From positions 1,612,001 to 1,676,000 of the forward strand of contig NZ_CP033918.1 in the NCBI RefSeq assembly GCF_003815675.1: a DNA stretch of 64,000 bases, written 5' to 3'. Numbering within the stretch: position 1 is the stretch's first letter; each line of letters begins with the position of its first letter. The notes beneath the pieces were generated by a model. That model saw only the letters and a program-made list of their open reading frames with translations. It had not been told where the DNA came from and made no database searches. Below, piece after piece: positions 36,232 to 47,000 of this stretch. Position numbers and translations under genes: made by a program. The stretch is from Chryseobacterium sp. G0186. GTDB lineage: Bacteria > Bacteroidota > Bacteroidia > Flavobacteriales > Weeksellaceae.

Positions 36232-37360
36232 GACTCTGTTTCTTATAATAGAGCATCTGAATCAATTTTCTTTGCGTTTAATCTTAATCTCTCGCGGATT
36301 GAGCAAATTGAACAGATCTTTCTATAAAATCTGCATGATCTGCGTGAGGAATAACCATACAGCTTCATCAGCGACAAGGTCGCACTCCTTTGCTTTCTTA
36401 CAATGGAGCATCCGAATTAATTTTCTTTGCGTTTAATTTTTAATCTCTCGCAGATTGAGCAAATTGAGCAGATCTTTCTATAAAATCTGCGTAATCTGCA
36501 TGATCTGCGTAAGGAATATCCATACAGCTTCATCAGCGACAAGGTCGCACTCCTTTGCTTTCCTATAATGGGGCATCCGAATTAATTTTCTTTGCGCTTA
36601 ATCTTAATCTCTCGCAGATTGAGCAAATTGAGCAGATCTTTCTATAAAATCTGCGTAATCTGCATGATCTGCGTGAGGAATAACCATGCAGCTTCATCAG
36701 CCACAAGGTCGCACTCCTTTGCTTTTCTATAATGGAGCATCCGAATCAATTTTCTTTGCGTTTAATTTTTAATCTCTCGCAGATTGAGCAAATTGAGCAG
36801 ATCCTTCTATAAAATCTGCGTAATCTGCATGATCTGCGTGAGAAATAACCATACAGCTTCATCAGCGACAAGGTCGCACTCCTTTGCTTTCTTACAATGG
36901 AGCATCCGAATCAATTTTCTTTGCGTTTAATTTTTAATCTCTCGCGGATTGAGCAAATTGAGCAGATCTTTCTATAAAATCTGCGTAATCTGCATGATCT
37001 GCGTGAGGAATAATCATGCAGCTTCATCAGCGACAAGGTCGCACTCCTTTGTTCTCCTATAATAGAGCATCTGAATTAATTTTCTTTGCGTTTAATCTTA
37101 ATCTCTCGCAGATTGAGCAAATTGAGCAGATCTTTCTATAAAATCTGCGTAATCTGCATGATCTGCGTAAGGAATAACCATGCAGCTTCATCAGCGACAA
37201 GGTCGCACTCCTTTGCTTTCCTATAATGGGGCATTCGAATTAATTTTCTTTGCGCTTAATCTTAATCTCTCGCAGATTGAGCAAATTGAGCAGATCTTTC
37301 TATAAAATCTGCGTAATCTGCATGATCTGCGTGAGGAATAACCATGCAGCTTCTATTCTA
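36232..37360. repeat. Intergenic tandem array, seven units of about 165 bp
   Basis: The word TTTGCG recurs at 36271, 36426, 36591, 36755, 36920, 37085 and 37249, that is a period of 164-165 bp (the first unit lacks about 10 bp). Each unit reads CTTTGCGTTTAAT, a block of CTGCG words (ATCTGCGTAATCTGCATG), then GCTTCATCAGCGACAAGGTC and CTCCTTTGC. The CGAC/GTCG halves form a 4-bp stem. No coding capacity is conserved. Units differ by isolated substitutions. Confidence 0.85.
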
Positions 37361-37441
37361 ACAAAGTAGAGAACAAGAGTACATCAGCTTACGGGTTCCC
37401 GTAATTTTCTTCTGTCCGTTGTTTGTAGTTTCGAGCATTAT

Positions 37442-37455
37442 AAAACACGTGTTTT
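37442..37455. promoter_or_regulatory. Perfect 14-bp palindrome upstream of the GTPase operon
   Basis: AAAACACGTGTTTT is its own reverse complement and lies 34 nt before the ATG at 37490. A protein-binding operator is possible. A second short inverted repeat (TTACGGG TT CCCGTAA) is at 37389-37404. Confidence 0.4.
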
Positions 37456-37489
37456 TATAAGCTTTATTTCAATACACAACGAATACATT

Positions 37490-38518
37490 ATGAATAAAAA
37501 AACGACTCCTGCAGATCTCTTTTTGGGAATTCTTGCATTATTACTGATCAGCGTAAGCTTTTACCAGACCTGGCTAGGGTTACAGCAGATCTTTGGCCCA
37601 GCATCTTTTGTGATTGCCCTGGTTTTATCATTACTACTCCTGTTTTTGTGCTGGATGCTGAGGAATGCTAAACTGGAGGGAAAACCTACCGGAAGCCTTG
37701 TTGGAATCTATGTCTTTATTGCTTCTTTTTGTTTTATTGCCAACTTCAATGCCTTGTACACAAGGTTTATGAAAACGGATATTTATACGGATGAGCTTCG
37801 GGACATCAATAAAAATTTCACTGCCCTGGAGAATGATGTGGAATCCAAATTAAGCTACAAATACAATAAAGCAACGACCCAGAATATTGAGATCAAGAAA
37901 AAACAGCTGATGGAGCAGATCAAGGATCCGGGGAATAAAGGAATTGGAACCCGTGCCCAGTTATTGATCAAGGATATAGAAAAACTGACAGGTCAAAAGG
38001 TTGATTTACTGACTCCGGTTGGTGATGACTATGAAGATCTTTCGGAAAGAATGGGAAAACAGATTGATAATATAGTCTCTGATTTATCTCCTGAGGAAAG
38101 AGCGTTAAAAACTGATATCAACACTACAGCCTTCAAATGGAACAAGAATATTCAGGACTTGCTGCTTTTATCTAAAAAGGAAAAAGATGGATTATCACAG
38201 GGATTGATTGATGAATCTCTTTCTGATTACAATAAGCTGGGAAGCAGGGCGCAGGTGATTTTAGGAAATGAAAAAATTCACTTTGAACCTCTTGTTTCAA
38301 AGACACAGCAGGTAGGAAAAATCGGTTTTGCCTTTGAACATGCCATTAAAAACTTCGGAATGTATCAGTTTGTGGTATTGGCAGGCTGTATTTTGCTTGA
38401 TTTTGTAATCGTTATTATCATTTTACTGGTAACGGATTCCGGGAATTACAATGGAAGCAATGGCAGAAGTGTATTTAATAATAAAAGAAGCGGTAAAACC
38501 ATCATTCCTAATAACTAA
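37490..38518 (+). CDS. Membrane protein, first gene of a GTPase operon
   Basis: A 342-residue protein with hydrophobic segments near residues 9-31, 37-57 and 68-88, a long soluble helical section (about 95-285, rich in Lys/Glu/Asp), and a fourth segment near 294-318. A Ser/Asn/Lys-rich tail follows. No known family was recognised. The gene is 3 nt from the P-loop GTPase and shares the operon with a tail-anchored coiled-coil protein. The long helical region could contact the GTPase, but this is inference. Confidence 0.55.
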   Translation: MNKKTTPADLFLGILALLLISVSFYQTWLGLQQIFGPASFVIALVLSLLLLFLCWMLRNAKLEGKPTGSLVGIYVFIASFCFIANFNALYTRFMKTDIYTDELRDINKNFTALENDVESKLSYKYNKATTQNIEIKKKQLMEQIKDPGNKGIGTRAQLLIKDIEKLTGQKVDLLTPVGDDYEDLSERMGKQIDNIVSDLSPEERALKTDINTTAFKWNKNIQDLLLLSKKEKDGLSQGLIDESLSDYNKLGSRAQVILGNEKIHFEPLVSKTQQVGKIGFAFEHAIKNFGMYQFVVLAGCILLDFVIVIIILLVTDSGNYNGSNGRSVFNNKRSGKTIIPNN

Positions 38519-38521
38519 GCC

Positions 38522-39454
38522 ATGGCAAATAATGAAAATTTAAAACCTCTGTTGTTTGAAACTGAAACTGAGGAAACCTTAAAACCTTTATCCTTTGAGT
38601 TTCAAAATGATAAACATGAGGGTTTTGTTCCTATTGCAAAAACTATTTCCAACGACCTCAAAAATAAGGAAAGTAATTTTGTATTCTTCTTTGGTACCGC
38701 AGAATCGGGGAAATCTGTTATCCTTTCGTCTATGCTGTATTATCTAAGATCGTATGCAGGAGTACTGAGACCAAAACTGGGAACACCAAATACCAAGGAA
38801 GCCAATGTTCTTCTTTCTGATTTTTTTGAAAATATCCGGCAGGGCGTACTTCCGAACAGAACTACAAGGGATCAGGTGACCCGTCTGGATCTTGTTTTTG
38901 AACCCAATAACAGATCCAAAAGAGTGGTTCCGATAGATCTTACTTTTCTGGAAACCTCAGGAGAAAATCATAAGGACATCCGACGAGGCGGAAGCTACCA
39001 CAGCAGCATAGAAACTTTTCTTAATGCCAATATCCCTCTTACTTTTGTCATTGTTACAAGCTATGAATCTGCGTATAAGGACGATTCTTTAATCAATGAA
39101 TTTCTGGATGAACTGGAAAGAAAGGGTAAAAACCTGAAGTCCGTGAATGCCATCCTGGTGATTTCTAAATGGGATAAGTCCGGAAGAATGGATGTGGAAA
39201 GTGCCGAAGCTCTTGACAGTTTTATTTCTGAACACCTGCCCATGACCTCACAACGTATTGATACCTATGGGCTAAGTAAAACTTATTACACGGTAGGAAG
39301 TGTTCAGAATACAACGGGAAGTGAACGAATCAATCTATTGAATCTTTCCACGGCGGAAGTCCTTTCAAAATGGTTGTACAGAAGTATTGTGGGCTACGAT
39401 CTGGATTATGAGGGAACATTTTGGGAACGTTTAAAATTTAGCTTTACAAATTAA
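38522..39454 (+). CDS. P-loop GTPase (TRAFAC-like; resembles the DO-GTPase group)
   Basis: A 310-residue cytosolic protein. The Walker A motif is GTAESGKS (residues 58-65). A conserved GVLPNRTTRDQ stretch (near residue 116) is in the place of switch I, followed by a PIDLTFLETSG segment and ISKWDKSG (near residue 211), the guanine-specificity site with SKWD in place of NKxD. The shape is typical of large TRAFAC GTPases, and the switch I-like G(x)LPxxT is similar to the double-GTPase (DO-GTPase) clade that sits in bacterial conflict operons. There is only one P-loop here. The gene is between a membrane protein and a tail-anchored coiled-coil protein, and its stop overlaps the next start by 1 nt. 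Confidence 0.7.
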   Translation: MANNENLKPLLFETETEETLKPLSFEFQNDKHEGFVPIAKTISNDLKNKESNFVFFFGTAESGKSVILSSMLYYLRSYAGVLRPKLGTPNTKEANVLLSDFFENIRQGVLPNRTTRDQVTRLDLVFEPNNRSKRVVPIDLTFLETSGENHKDIRRGGSYHSSIETFLNANIPLTFVIVTSYESAYKDDSLINEFLDELERKGKNLKSVNAILVISKWDKSGRMDVESAEALDSFISEHLPMTSQRIDTYGLSKTYYTVGSVQNTTGSERINLLNLSTAEVLSKWLYRSIVGYDLDYEGTFWERLKFSFTN

Positions 39455-40698
39455 TGGACAGCACATATTTTTTCTCCGCATTTGGTACATTCGGAAATCC
39501 GAACGGCTTCAGGCAGTCCTTTTTTTTGGGTGGAAATAAGACCATCGCCAAAGAGATCCGGACGTTTGATTTGAAGACGGATGCCATTACCCTGTTTCCC
39601 GAAAGCCATATATATTCTATACGAAAAGACTATGTGAATGGATGCAGCCTTATCTCCTACTCCGTTTACACTTTTGCCAAGGAACAAAATTCAGACAGAG
39701 GGGGCACTTTTATAGGCTCCAGTTTAATTTTTACTGATAAGGCAGCCTCGGAAAGCCTTATCATCAATACGTTGAATGACTTTCAGGATCATCTTGAAAA
39801 AAATAATCTTTCGGACAGCATTATTACGGTTAATCATTCGGATCAGTTTTCCATCCATAAGCCAAAGGATTTTGATAAAATAGGGTTTAATCTCAAAGAG
39901 ATTGACGACCTGGATTTTACTTCTGCCAGCAATAATTATCTTGTAGTCTACTGTGAAACGAATCCTACATCATTGCAAAGCTTCTTCCATCAGGCCCTTG
40001 AACTGCTGAATTCATATGATACCCTTTACTTTACCCAAAGCCATGAAATAGGTGAATTTGTAAGGCAAAAGGGAATTTTTAAGATTGTGGATACGAATGG
40101 TTTTAAAAAGGAAATTGAAAGGCTTCATGAGGAAAGGCTTAAAGCCGTTCAAAATTCAATGGCAGAGCTTGAAAGGGAAAAGGAAAGCTTAAAGGAGGAA
40201 AGAATACAACTCCTTGAAAACCTCAACAGACAGATTGCACAAAATGAAAAACGGCATCAGGAAAATGAAGTAAAAATAAAGGAATCCAAAAGCGGAATTG
40301 AGGTCATCAATAAAGAATTCAATCAATATTCAGGGAAGATTGATGAATTGATTAACACCCTTAAGTCCGATGGAAAAGTAGAAAATGCTAAGAAAAGGCA
40401 TCTGGAAAATAAAAAATCATTCGTTGCGGTCATCAATCAAAACAAGGATATAGAATCTCTCTCTACTCTATCTTCAAGTGGGACAAGAACCTCGCAGAAC
40501 TCTAAACAAATCCAACCTTACAGAAAGGATGATGTTGCAGAATTCTACAGTTCCGGCAGAAATCATGAGAAGAAAGAATTCAGGCCGGATGGTTTTAAAA
40601 TAGCCACATTCATATTAGCTCTCTTACTGATCGGTGTTCTGATCGTATGTTGTATGTGGATGCCGGAGAAGTATTCTGCAGTATTTACTCAAACATAA
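39454..40698 (+). CDS. Coiled-coil protein with C-terminal membrane anchor
   Basis: A 414-residue protein. The N-terminal 200 residues form a globular domain beginning YFFSAFGTFGNPNGFRQSFF, which resembles the N-terminal domains of GTPase-associated proteins (GAP1-N) by layout; the match is tentative. Residues about 215-290 are a strong coiled coil of Lys/Glu (ELEREKESLKEERIQLLE). After a Ser-rich linker, a hydrophobic tail (about 382-403) inserts it in the membrane. No signal peptide is present. The gene is translationally coupled to the GTPase and is the last of the operon; a terminator follows. It may sense or recruit at the membrane. Confidence 0.6.
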   Translation: MDSTYFFSAFGTFGNPNGFRQSFFLGGNKTIAKEIRTFDLKTDAITLFPESHIYSIRKDYVNGCSLISYSVYTFAKEQNSDRGGTFIGSSLIFTDKAASESLIINTLNDFQDHLEKNNLSDSIITVNHSDQFSIHKPKDFDKIGFNLKEIDDLDFTSASNNYLVVYCETNPTSLQSFFHQALELLNSYDTLYFTQSHEIGEFVRQKGIFKIVDTNGFKKEIERLHEERLKAVQNSMAELEREKESLKEERIQLLENLNRQIAQNEKRHQENEVKIKESKSGIEVINKEFNQYSGKIDELINTLKSDGKVENAKKRHLENKKSFVAVINQNKDIESLSTLSSSGTRTSQNSKQIQPYRKDDVAEFYSSGRNHEKKEFRPDGFKIATFILALLLIGVLIVCCMWMPEKYSAVFTQT

Positions 40699-40717
40699 AA
40701 CTCGTTTCCTTAAAACA

Positions 40718-40753
40718 AAATCCCCTCATTCATAAGAAAAGAGGGGATTTTTT
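40718..40753 (+). terminator. Rho-independent terminator of the GTPase operon
   Basis: Stem AAATCCCCTC / GAGGGGATTT with a 13-nt loop, then a T run. Confidence 0.85.
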
Positions 40754-41015
40754 ATTGATTGAAGCAATTCCAATGAGGATAGACTCCAGCATTCTGTTTG
40801 TCATCCTAAAAGCATCTAAACATTTGAAAATTAAAAAAAGTAATTCTTACCCCACAAAAATCACAAAAGAATATATCTGAAGTATCAAACTTTGAAGATA
40901 ACAAGTACACCCAAGCTTTTGAAAATCTTTGATTTAATTTTTAAATAACCTTTTTTGCTGTATTATTTTTAAGCAAAAAGTTTTTGTGACTTTTGTGGTT
41001 AAAAAAATCATTCTA

Positions 41016-44000
41016 TTATTTCACTATTTTCACTCTCATCCCCTCAGAATGCGCTCCCATTGCCGGTGCATACATATTCTGAAAAGAGGTAATTCCGTTT
41101 GAAAAATCACCAATATTGTTGGCTTTCAGTTCGTATTCAAAAACATAGGTTCCTTTGGGCAATAAATTGAAAAAGAAATGAGTGGCTGCATCCTTGGTAC
41201 TTTCGTAATATCCCGCTCCATTTTGCCACTTGTACGTAGAAAGGACATTCACCGGTTCAAAGCCACTAGCTCTCATGTCTTTCAGGTGAATGTATTCCAT
41301 ATTACGATCTGTGTGGATCACCAGCCTGACAATCACCTGATCGCCCAGTTTAATTGGGTTTTCCGGGGTTATTTCCTTTAATTTACTTTCCTGACCATCA
41401 AATGTTTTCAGGAAGAGCTTCTTTTCTATGGATACATTGGAGGAATTATGGGCCATCACCTTGTCCATATTCTCATAGTACAGACGATACATTCCGCCCC
41501 AGGCTACTCCCGGACTGGTCTTTTGAATCTCCAATTTTCCTTTTTCAGGAGTAATCTCTTTCCAATAATAGGATTTTTTGAAGAATCCCGCTTCAGAGGT
41601 TTTTGAGACATTGTTTGTCAGGAAAATGGTTTCATTTCCCAATTTCATGGTGATTCCTTTTTCGGCATCCAGCCATGATTTTCCGTAGTTCAGTAAGGCA
41701 TACACGGCTTCTGTGGTAGACTTGGTGGTTCCCCAACCCTCTGTTTGCTTGTTTTTTAAAAGCCATACTTTCATTTCCTCTACACTGTTTACATCTTCAG
41801 GGGTTACTTCTGAAAAGGCTTCTATCAGCATTGATTGTGTTTCTATAGGTGCCTGATACCAATACCAGCCGGAATAATTGTTATCCCAATACATTCCGTT
41901 TTCTTCGGAGATTTTCGCTTTCTTCTTCAGATTAACTACACATTTTTTGGCTAAATCCTGATAACCATAACGCTGTAATAACGTAGTAATCATAGCCTGA
42001 TGATAAAGACTGTATTCGTCAAAATCTTTCACATAGGTATTGGCTAAAGTGGTAAGAACCTTTTTCAGTTCAGCCGGAATTTCTTTTTTCGTCCAATAGC
42101 TTCTGTAGTAGAAATAAGCGGAATAGTCATTTAAATCCAGCTTATCCTTTCCTTTTTGATCTTTAATCAGCTGCTCATTGTATTCCTTGTCCAGATAATC
42201 GATACTGTTTTTGATGACGCGGTTAATTTCACTGGTAAAATAGTCTGCGGATTGTCCTTTCAACATTTTATCAAGCTTTCCGAATCCGGCAAGAATATGT
42301 CCGGAAATGGTTTTATCCTTTCCTCCTCCCGGAAACCATGAAAAACTTCCATCAGGATTCTGTCTGTCAACAAGATCACGCTGTGCTTTTTTAAGGTCAC
42401 GCTGCATTCTGTTAAGATTAAAGAAAAGGGCAAGCTGTTCCATCTGTTCATCTTGATCTTTAATTCTGCTCAGCCAAGGGGTTTCCCCGATAAGAATTGT
42501 TTTCAGGTTTTCGTTGGCTTCCAAAGGATTGGATGGAGTTTCCTTGGCATTCCATTCATCAAAGATTTTCTTGATCTTCGGAGAAGAATTCATGACATAG
42601 GCAGAAAGCATATTTCCATATAATCTACTGAAAAGCTGTTCTGAACATTCATGCGGAAATGACCTCAGATAAGGAATAGACATGACGGCAAACCATAATG
42701 GATTGGAGGTCAATTCTACACTCAAATTGAAGTTGGCTGCCGAAGAAGAAATGTTGTTCAGTAAGCCATCCATGATATATGTTTTATTCTGGCCTTCCTT
42801 AATGGAAATCGGGATGGTTTCCGTCACCAGCATTCTGTCGGAAAGTATGGGAAGAACATTCTCTTCACCATCGGAATAATTCTTTGTTTTTGCTAAGATT
42901 TTATAGCCAACATGCTCTACCGCATATGGAATTTTAATATCCCAGCTTGCCTGTGTTGCTCCCTTGGAAGCCACATTCATCTTTTTCAGGGCATTGGTAT
43001 TTAAAAACGCTGAGTCTAAAGGTTTCGAGGTTTCCGGATCGAAAAGATAGAGGATTAGATCTCCTTTCAGGTCTTTATCTGAAAGATTATCAATCTTTGC
43101 CGAAATCTGAACCTGATCGCCTTGTCTTAAAAACCTTGGTGGATTGGGCGTTACCATCAGTTCCTTTTGAGTTTTGGTTAAAAATTCTGCAGATCCTGTT
43201 TTCAGATCCTTGGTATGAGCGAACAGGATGAGTTTCCATTGGGTAAGTGCTTCTGGAGACGTAAACTCCAGCTTTATATTCCCCTCTGAATCTGTATAAA
43301 GATTGGGTAGGAAGAATGCCGTTTCATCCAGGTTGGTTCTTGCTTTCACATTTCTGAGCAGCTCCTCCTTCATTGCTTTTTTAGAGGTGACAATGAAGAT
43401 TTCCCTTGAACCCATGTTTCCGTATAAAGCGGCAGCTTCGGTTGGACTAAGCTTTTTGATGTCTGCAATTTCATCTTCAGGAATGTTTTTATTTTCTAAT
43501 TTTCCATCTACAACATAAATCGGGTCAGGTTTTTCAGGTTTTTTTATGGTATACCCAACCGCTTCATCGGATGAAACCGCCACTTCCATAGCAGCAGTTT
43601 TATAATACATGATTTCGTGAACCTGGATTGCAGTATATAGAAAATAAGGGAATTGTGGTATAGGATATTCATCTGATTTAAGTAAATACCTGTTACGGCC
43701 CATATTAAAATCCATTGACTCAAAGGCAACGAGTTCATCCAAAAAGTAATCTCTTCCCCAGCGGTAATAATCATAATTAATATAAGGGTCAGAATAATAA
43801 GGGATATAATGGCTAAAGCTGTACTCGTTTTTCGCAAACTGATCTAATGATGCATCGTACATGGAAGCCAATACCTCAGCATTGATCTTTTCCTTGTCTT
43901 TTCCTTTGATGGTAAGAATCCATTTTTCCGGAACACCGGGCTGAATTTTATCCCGGAAAACCTGTGTGGTAATTTCCAGATTCCTGTTCACATTTTCTTT

Positions 44001-47000
44001 AATATCAAACTTTATATTTCCCTTAGCATAGTCGTTATCATGAATAAAATCGTAATCCAGATAAAGCATTCTTTTCAGGTCAGTATCTGTAACAATAAAG
44101 GAAATGGTAGCCGTCCCATTTTTTATGGCAGCCTGTTGATAATCTTCTTTCTTATTGTCCCGGATAAAGCGATAGTTTACAAAACCTTCTTCAAAATCAG
44201 AGTAAAAAATTACCGTGGCCTTTTCCCCCACCTTATAAGATTCTTTATCTGCACGAACTCCGAAATAAGCAGGATTTCCGTTTCTGAAAGTAATAGGATC
44301 AAAGACTTCAATAACCTTAAAGGTCTTAATGGTATCATGGTCTATGATAGATTCTGCTTCTACAAGATATTTTCCCGGTTCAGGATTTTTATTCAGGGTA
44401 ATATGCTCCGTTACTGAGGTATTGAACTGCGTTGAAAAAACAGTTTCTCCCTTTTGAGGCTTAGCATTTTGATAATAGCTGAGATAGGGAAAATAAGTAT
44501 CAAAAAGCTCTTTATTATAATAGGAATATGCCGGATCTTCAGCTCTTGATCCCCTATCCAGGTTTTTCTTAATGAATTTTGGAAGAATAATTTTGTTTTC
44601 TTCTGATAGTTTGGTAATGGTAAGATTCCCCTTTGCTGGTATTTTCTGATCATTAAGATTGCTCACCGCTATGTTCAGGGACTTCCATTCATTCTGAAGC
44701 AACTGCTCTGAACTTTCAATACTGATCTTTGCCTTTACATCCCCGATATTGATTACCGTTTGGCTGCTTTGAGACTCTCCGTTGACATCGGTTACATAAA
44801 ATGAAACGGAATAGCGGTAATTTCTTTTGTCTTTATCCGATTTTTCATCAGCTTCTGCATTAAACGAAATATTGAAATTCCCATCAGCATCTGTAGAGGT
44901 CTCTCCATGGGTAATATCAGTTTCCTTTTCGTTGTAGTTTGGGTAGTAATAATCATCAAAATAGCTTCTCCAAAAATAAATTCTCTGTCTTTTAACTTCA
45001 TATTTTACAGTAGCTCTGGAAATATCTGCCCCGGAAAAGGCCTCTGCCGTTCCACTTACCTTTACATTCTCTCCCAGCCTATAAGCTTCTTTCACCGGAT
45101 TAATGGCTACACGAAACTTGGGTCTTTTGTACTCTTCAACGTTGAAAGATTTACTTTCGCGGGCAAGATAGCGATCTTTCTGTCCGGGAATTTCTCCAAG
45201 ATCAGCTTGCATAATGATTGAATAATTTCCTGTAGGTCCATTGGATGGAAGGGTGAATGTTCCTGTAATACTCCCAAACTCGTTGGTGACAGCTTCAGCC
45301 TTCGCAACCTCTTCATAATTAGCGTTCATGAGTGTCACTGTCACTTTTTGCTTAGGGAGAATCATTGTTTTTTCATAATATTCCTGCTTCAGAATACCCT
45401 TGTAAAAAAACTTCTGTCCGGGACGGTAAATGGCACGATCCGTAAAAATGATAAAGCTTTTTTCGATAGGTTCTTTAAACTGTTCATCATTCTCTTTTAT
45501 ATTTCTAATCTCATCATAATCCCTGTCAAGAACAAAATATTTTTTCAGCTGCGAGAAATAAATGACGCTGCCATCGTACTCTCTATCCTTTGACTTGGGC
45601 AAAGAAAACATTCCTAAGTGGTCTGTGCTTCCCTTTCCGGTTCTGATCAGCTTATTCTCCTTTTTACGAATAAAATCCTGCTCATATTCATAGATATTCT
45701 GATACATCACGTACTCAGCATTATCAATACTTTTCCCGGTCTTGGTATTCATTGCCTGAAAGGTCACCTTAGTATCGTCTTCAAATCTTTTCACATAAAA
45801 CAGGTCTGAAACCACAAATACCTTACTGTTTTTGGAATCTTTCGATGAAGTTAGAATCTCATATACCCCTTCTTCCAAAGGAGGAATGGCAAGTACAGTC
45901 TGGTGATATTTGTAATCATTAAACTTTTTCAGGGGAAATGTTTCGGTGCGGAAACTCTGATCTTCAAATTGACGATTAATGAAAGAAATAGATTTTTCAT
46001 CTACCCGATACCCTTTCCATACAGGTTCTTTATCAAAATCTATCTTCCCTGAATTTTTACTCAGTTCTACTTTTACCTCATCCGTATTTTTGTAAAGGGT
46101 CTGCAATGGAATATATTCTCCCGGAAGATTTCTCTTAGGAATTTCTATTTGTAATACTGAACTTTCAAGTGCATTAATCAGATTTTTACAATGGTTATTC
46201 CAATCTGAGGATGGAATAAGATCAATGGCTTTTTGACAAAGCTTATGGGCATTCAGAAAATTGTTTTCAGAGATTTCTTCCTTTGTCAATTTTGCTGCCT
46301 GAAACAGAAGATACGCCGAAAAAGGTTCCTTAGGATAGGCATCTGCCAGAGCTTCCAGTTGTTGCGACTGCTTTTTTGCATCCCCTTCTATTTGGGTGCT
46401 TTTAAGATAAAGCAGTGCTGTTTTATCCTCATCATTGGCATGAAACTGATGCAGACTGTTCTTCATATCTGCTGTTTTTTTCTTTGCAGAATGATCATAA
46501 TCAAACGGCAGTCCTTGCAGAAATTTCAAATAATCTGAAGCCACAAGATCATACAATGTGGGTTTATACTTTGCGAATTCTACCTGACCTACAAGTTCGT
46601 TCCAAAGTTCTGTCTTCTCATGCTTCAATAGTTCACTTTGGGAAAGGGATTGATTGTAAAGCTGATCCGCTTCCCTGTAAAAATCATTCACTGCCCAGGT
46701 TTTATAATCATCAGGAAGTTCATCAAGAGGAGTAATGTCTTTTTTTGTTGCCCTTGAGCTATACTTTGTGATGTAGGAGACGTAAATATTGGCAAGATAA
46801 TACTGATAAAGTACTTTGCGCAGTCCTTTTGAGCTACTTACTTTCTTTTGGAGGATCAGGATCAGGTCTTTATCAGGCGTTACATTTCCTTCATCATCTT
46901 CAGGATCATGGTAAAAATTGACGACCTCAAAAACTTCTTTCTGAATGGAATCTCTTGAAGACATTCTGGAGGTTGGAAGATCTTTTTTCTGTCTCGTTAT

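Noticed and set aside
36232..37360. Regular repeats suggesting a CRISPR array
   Set aside because: Whole 165-bp units repeat contiguously without short repeats separated by unique spacers, and no cas gene is near.
43544..46735. Several ORFs opposite to the alpha-2-macroglobulin gene
   Set aside because: They are fully inside a coherent 2029-residue gene on the other strand; compositions are those of antisense shadows.
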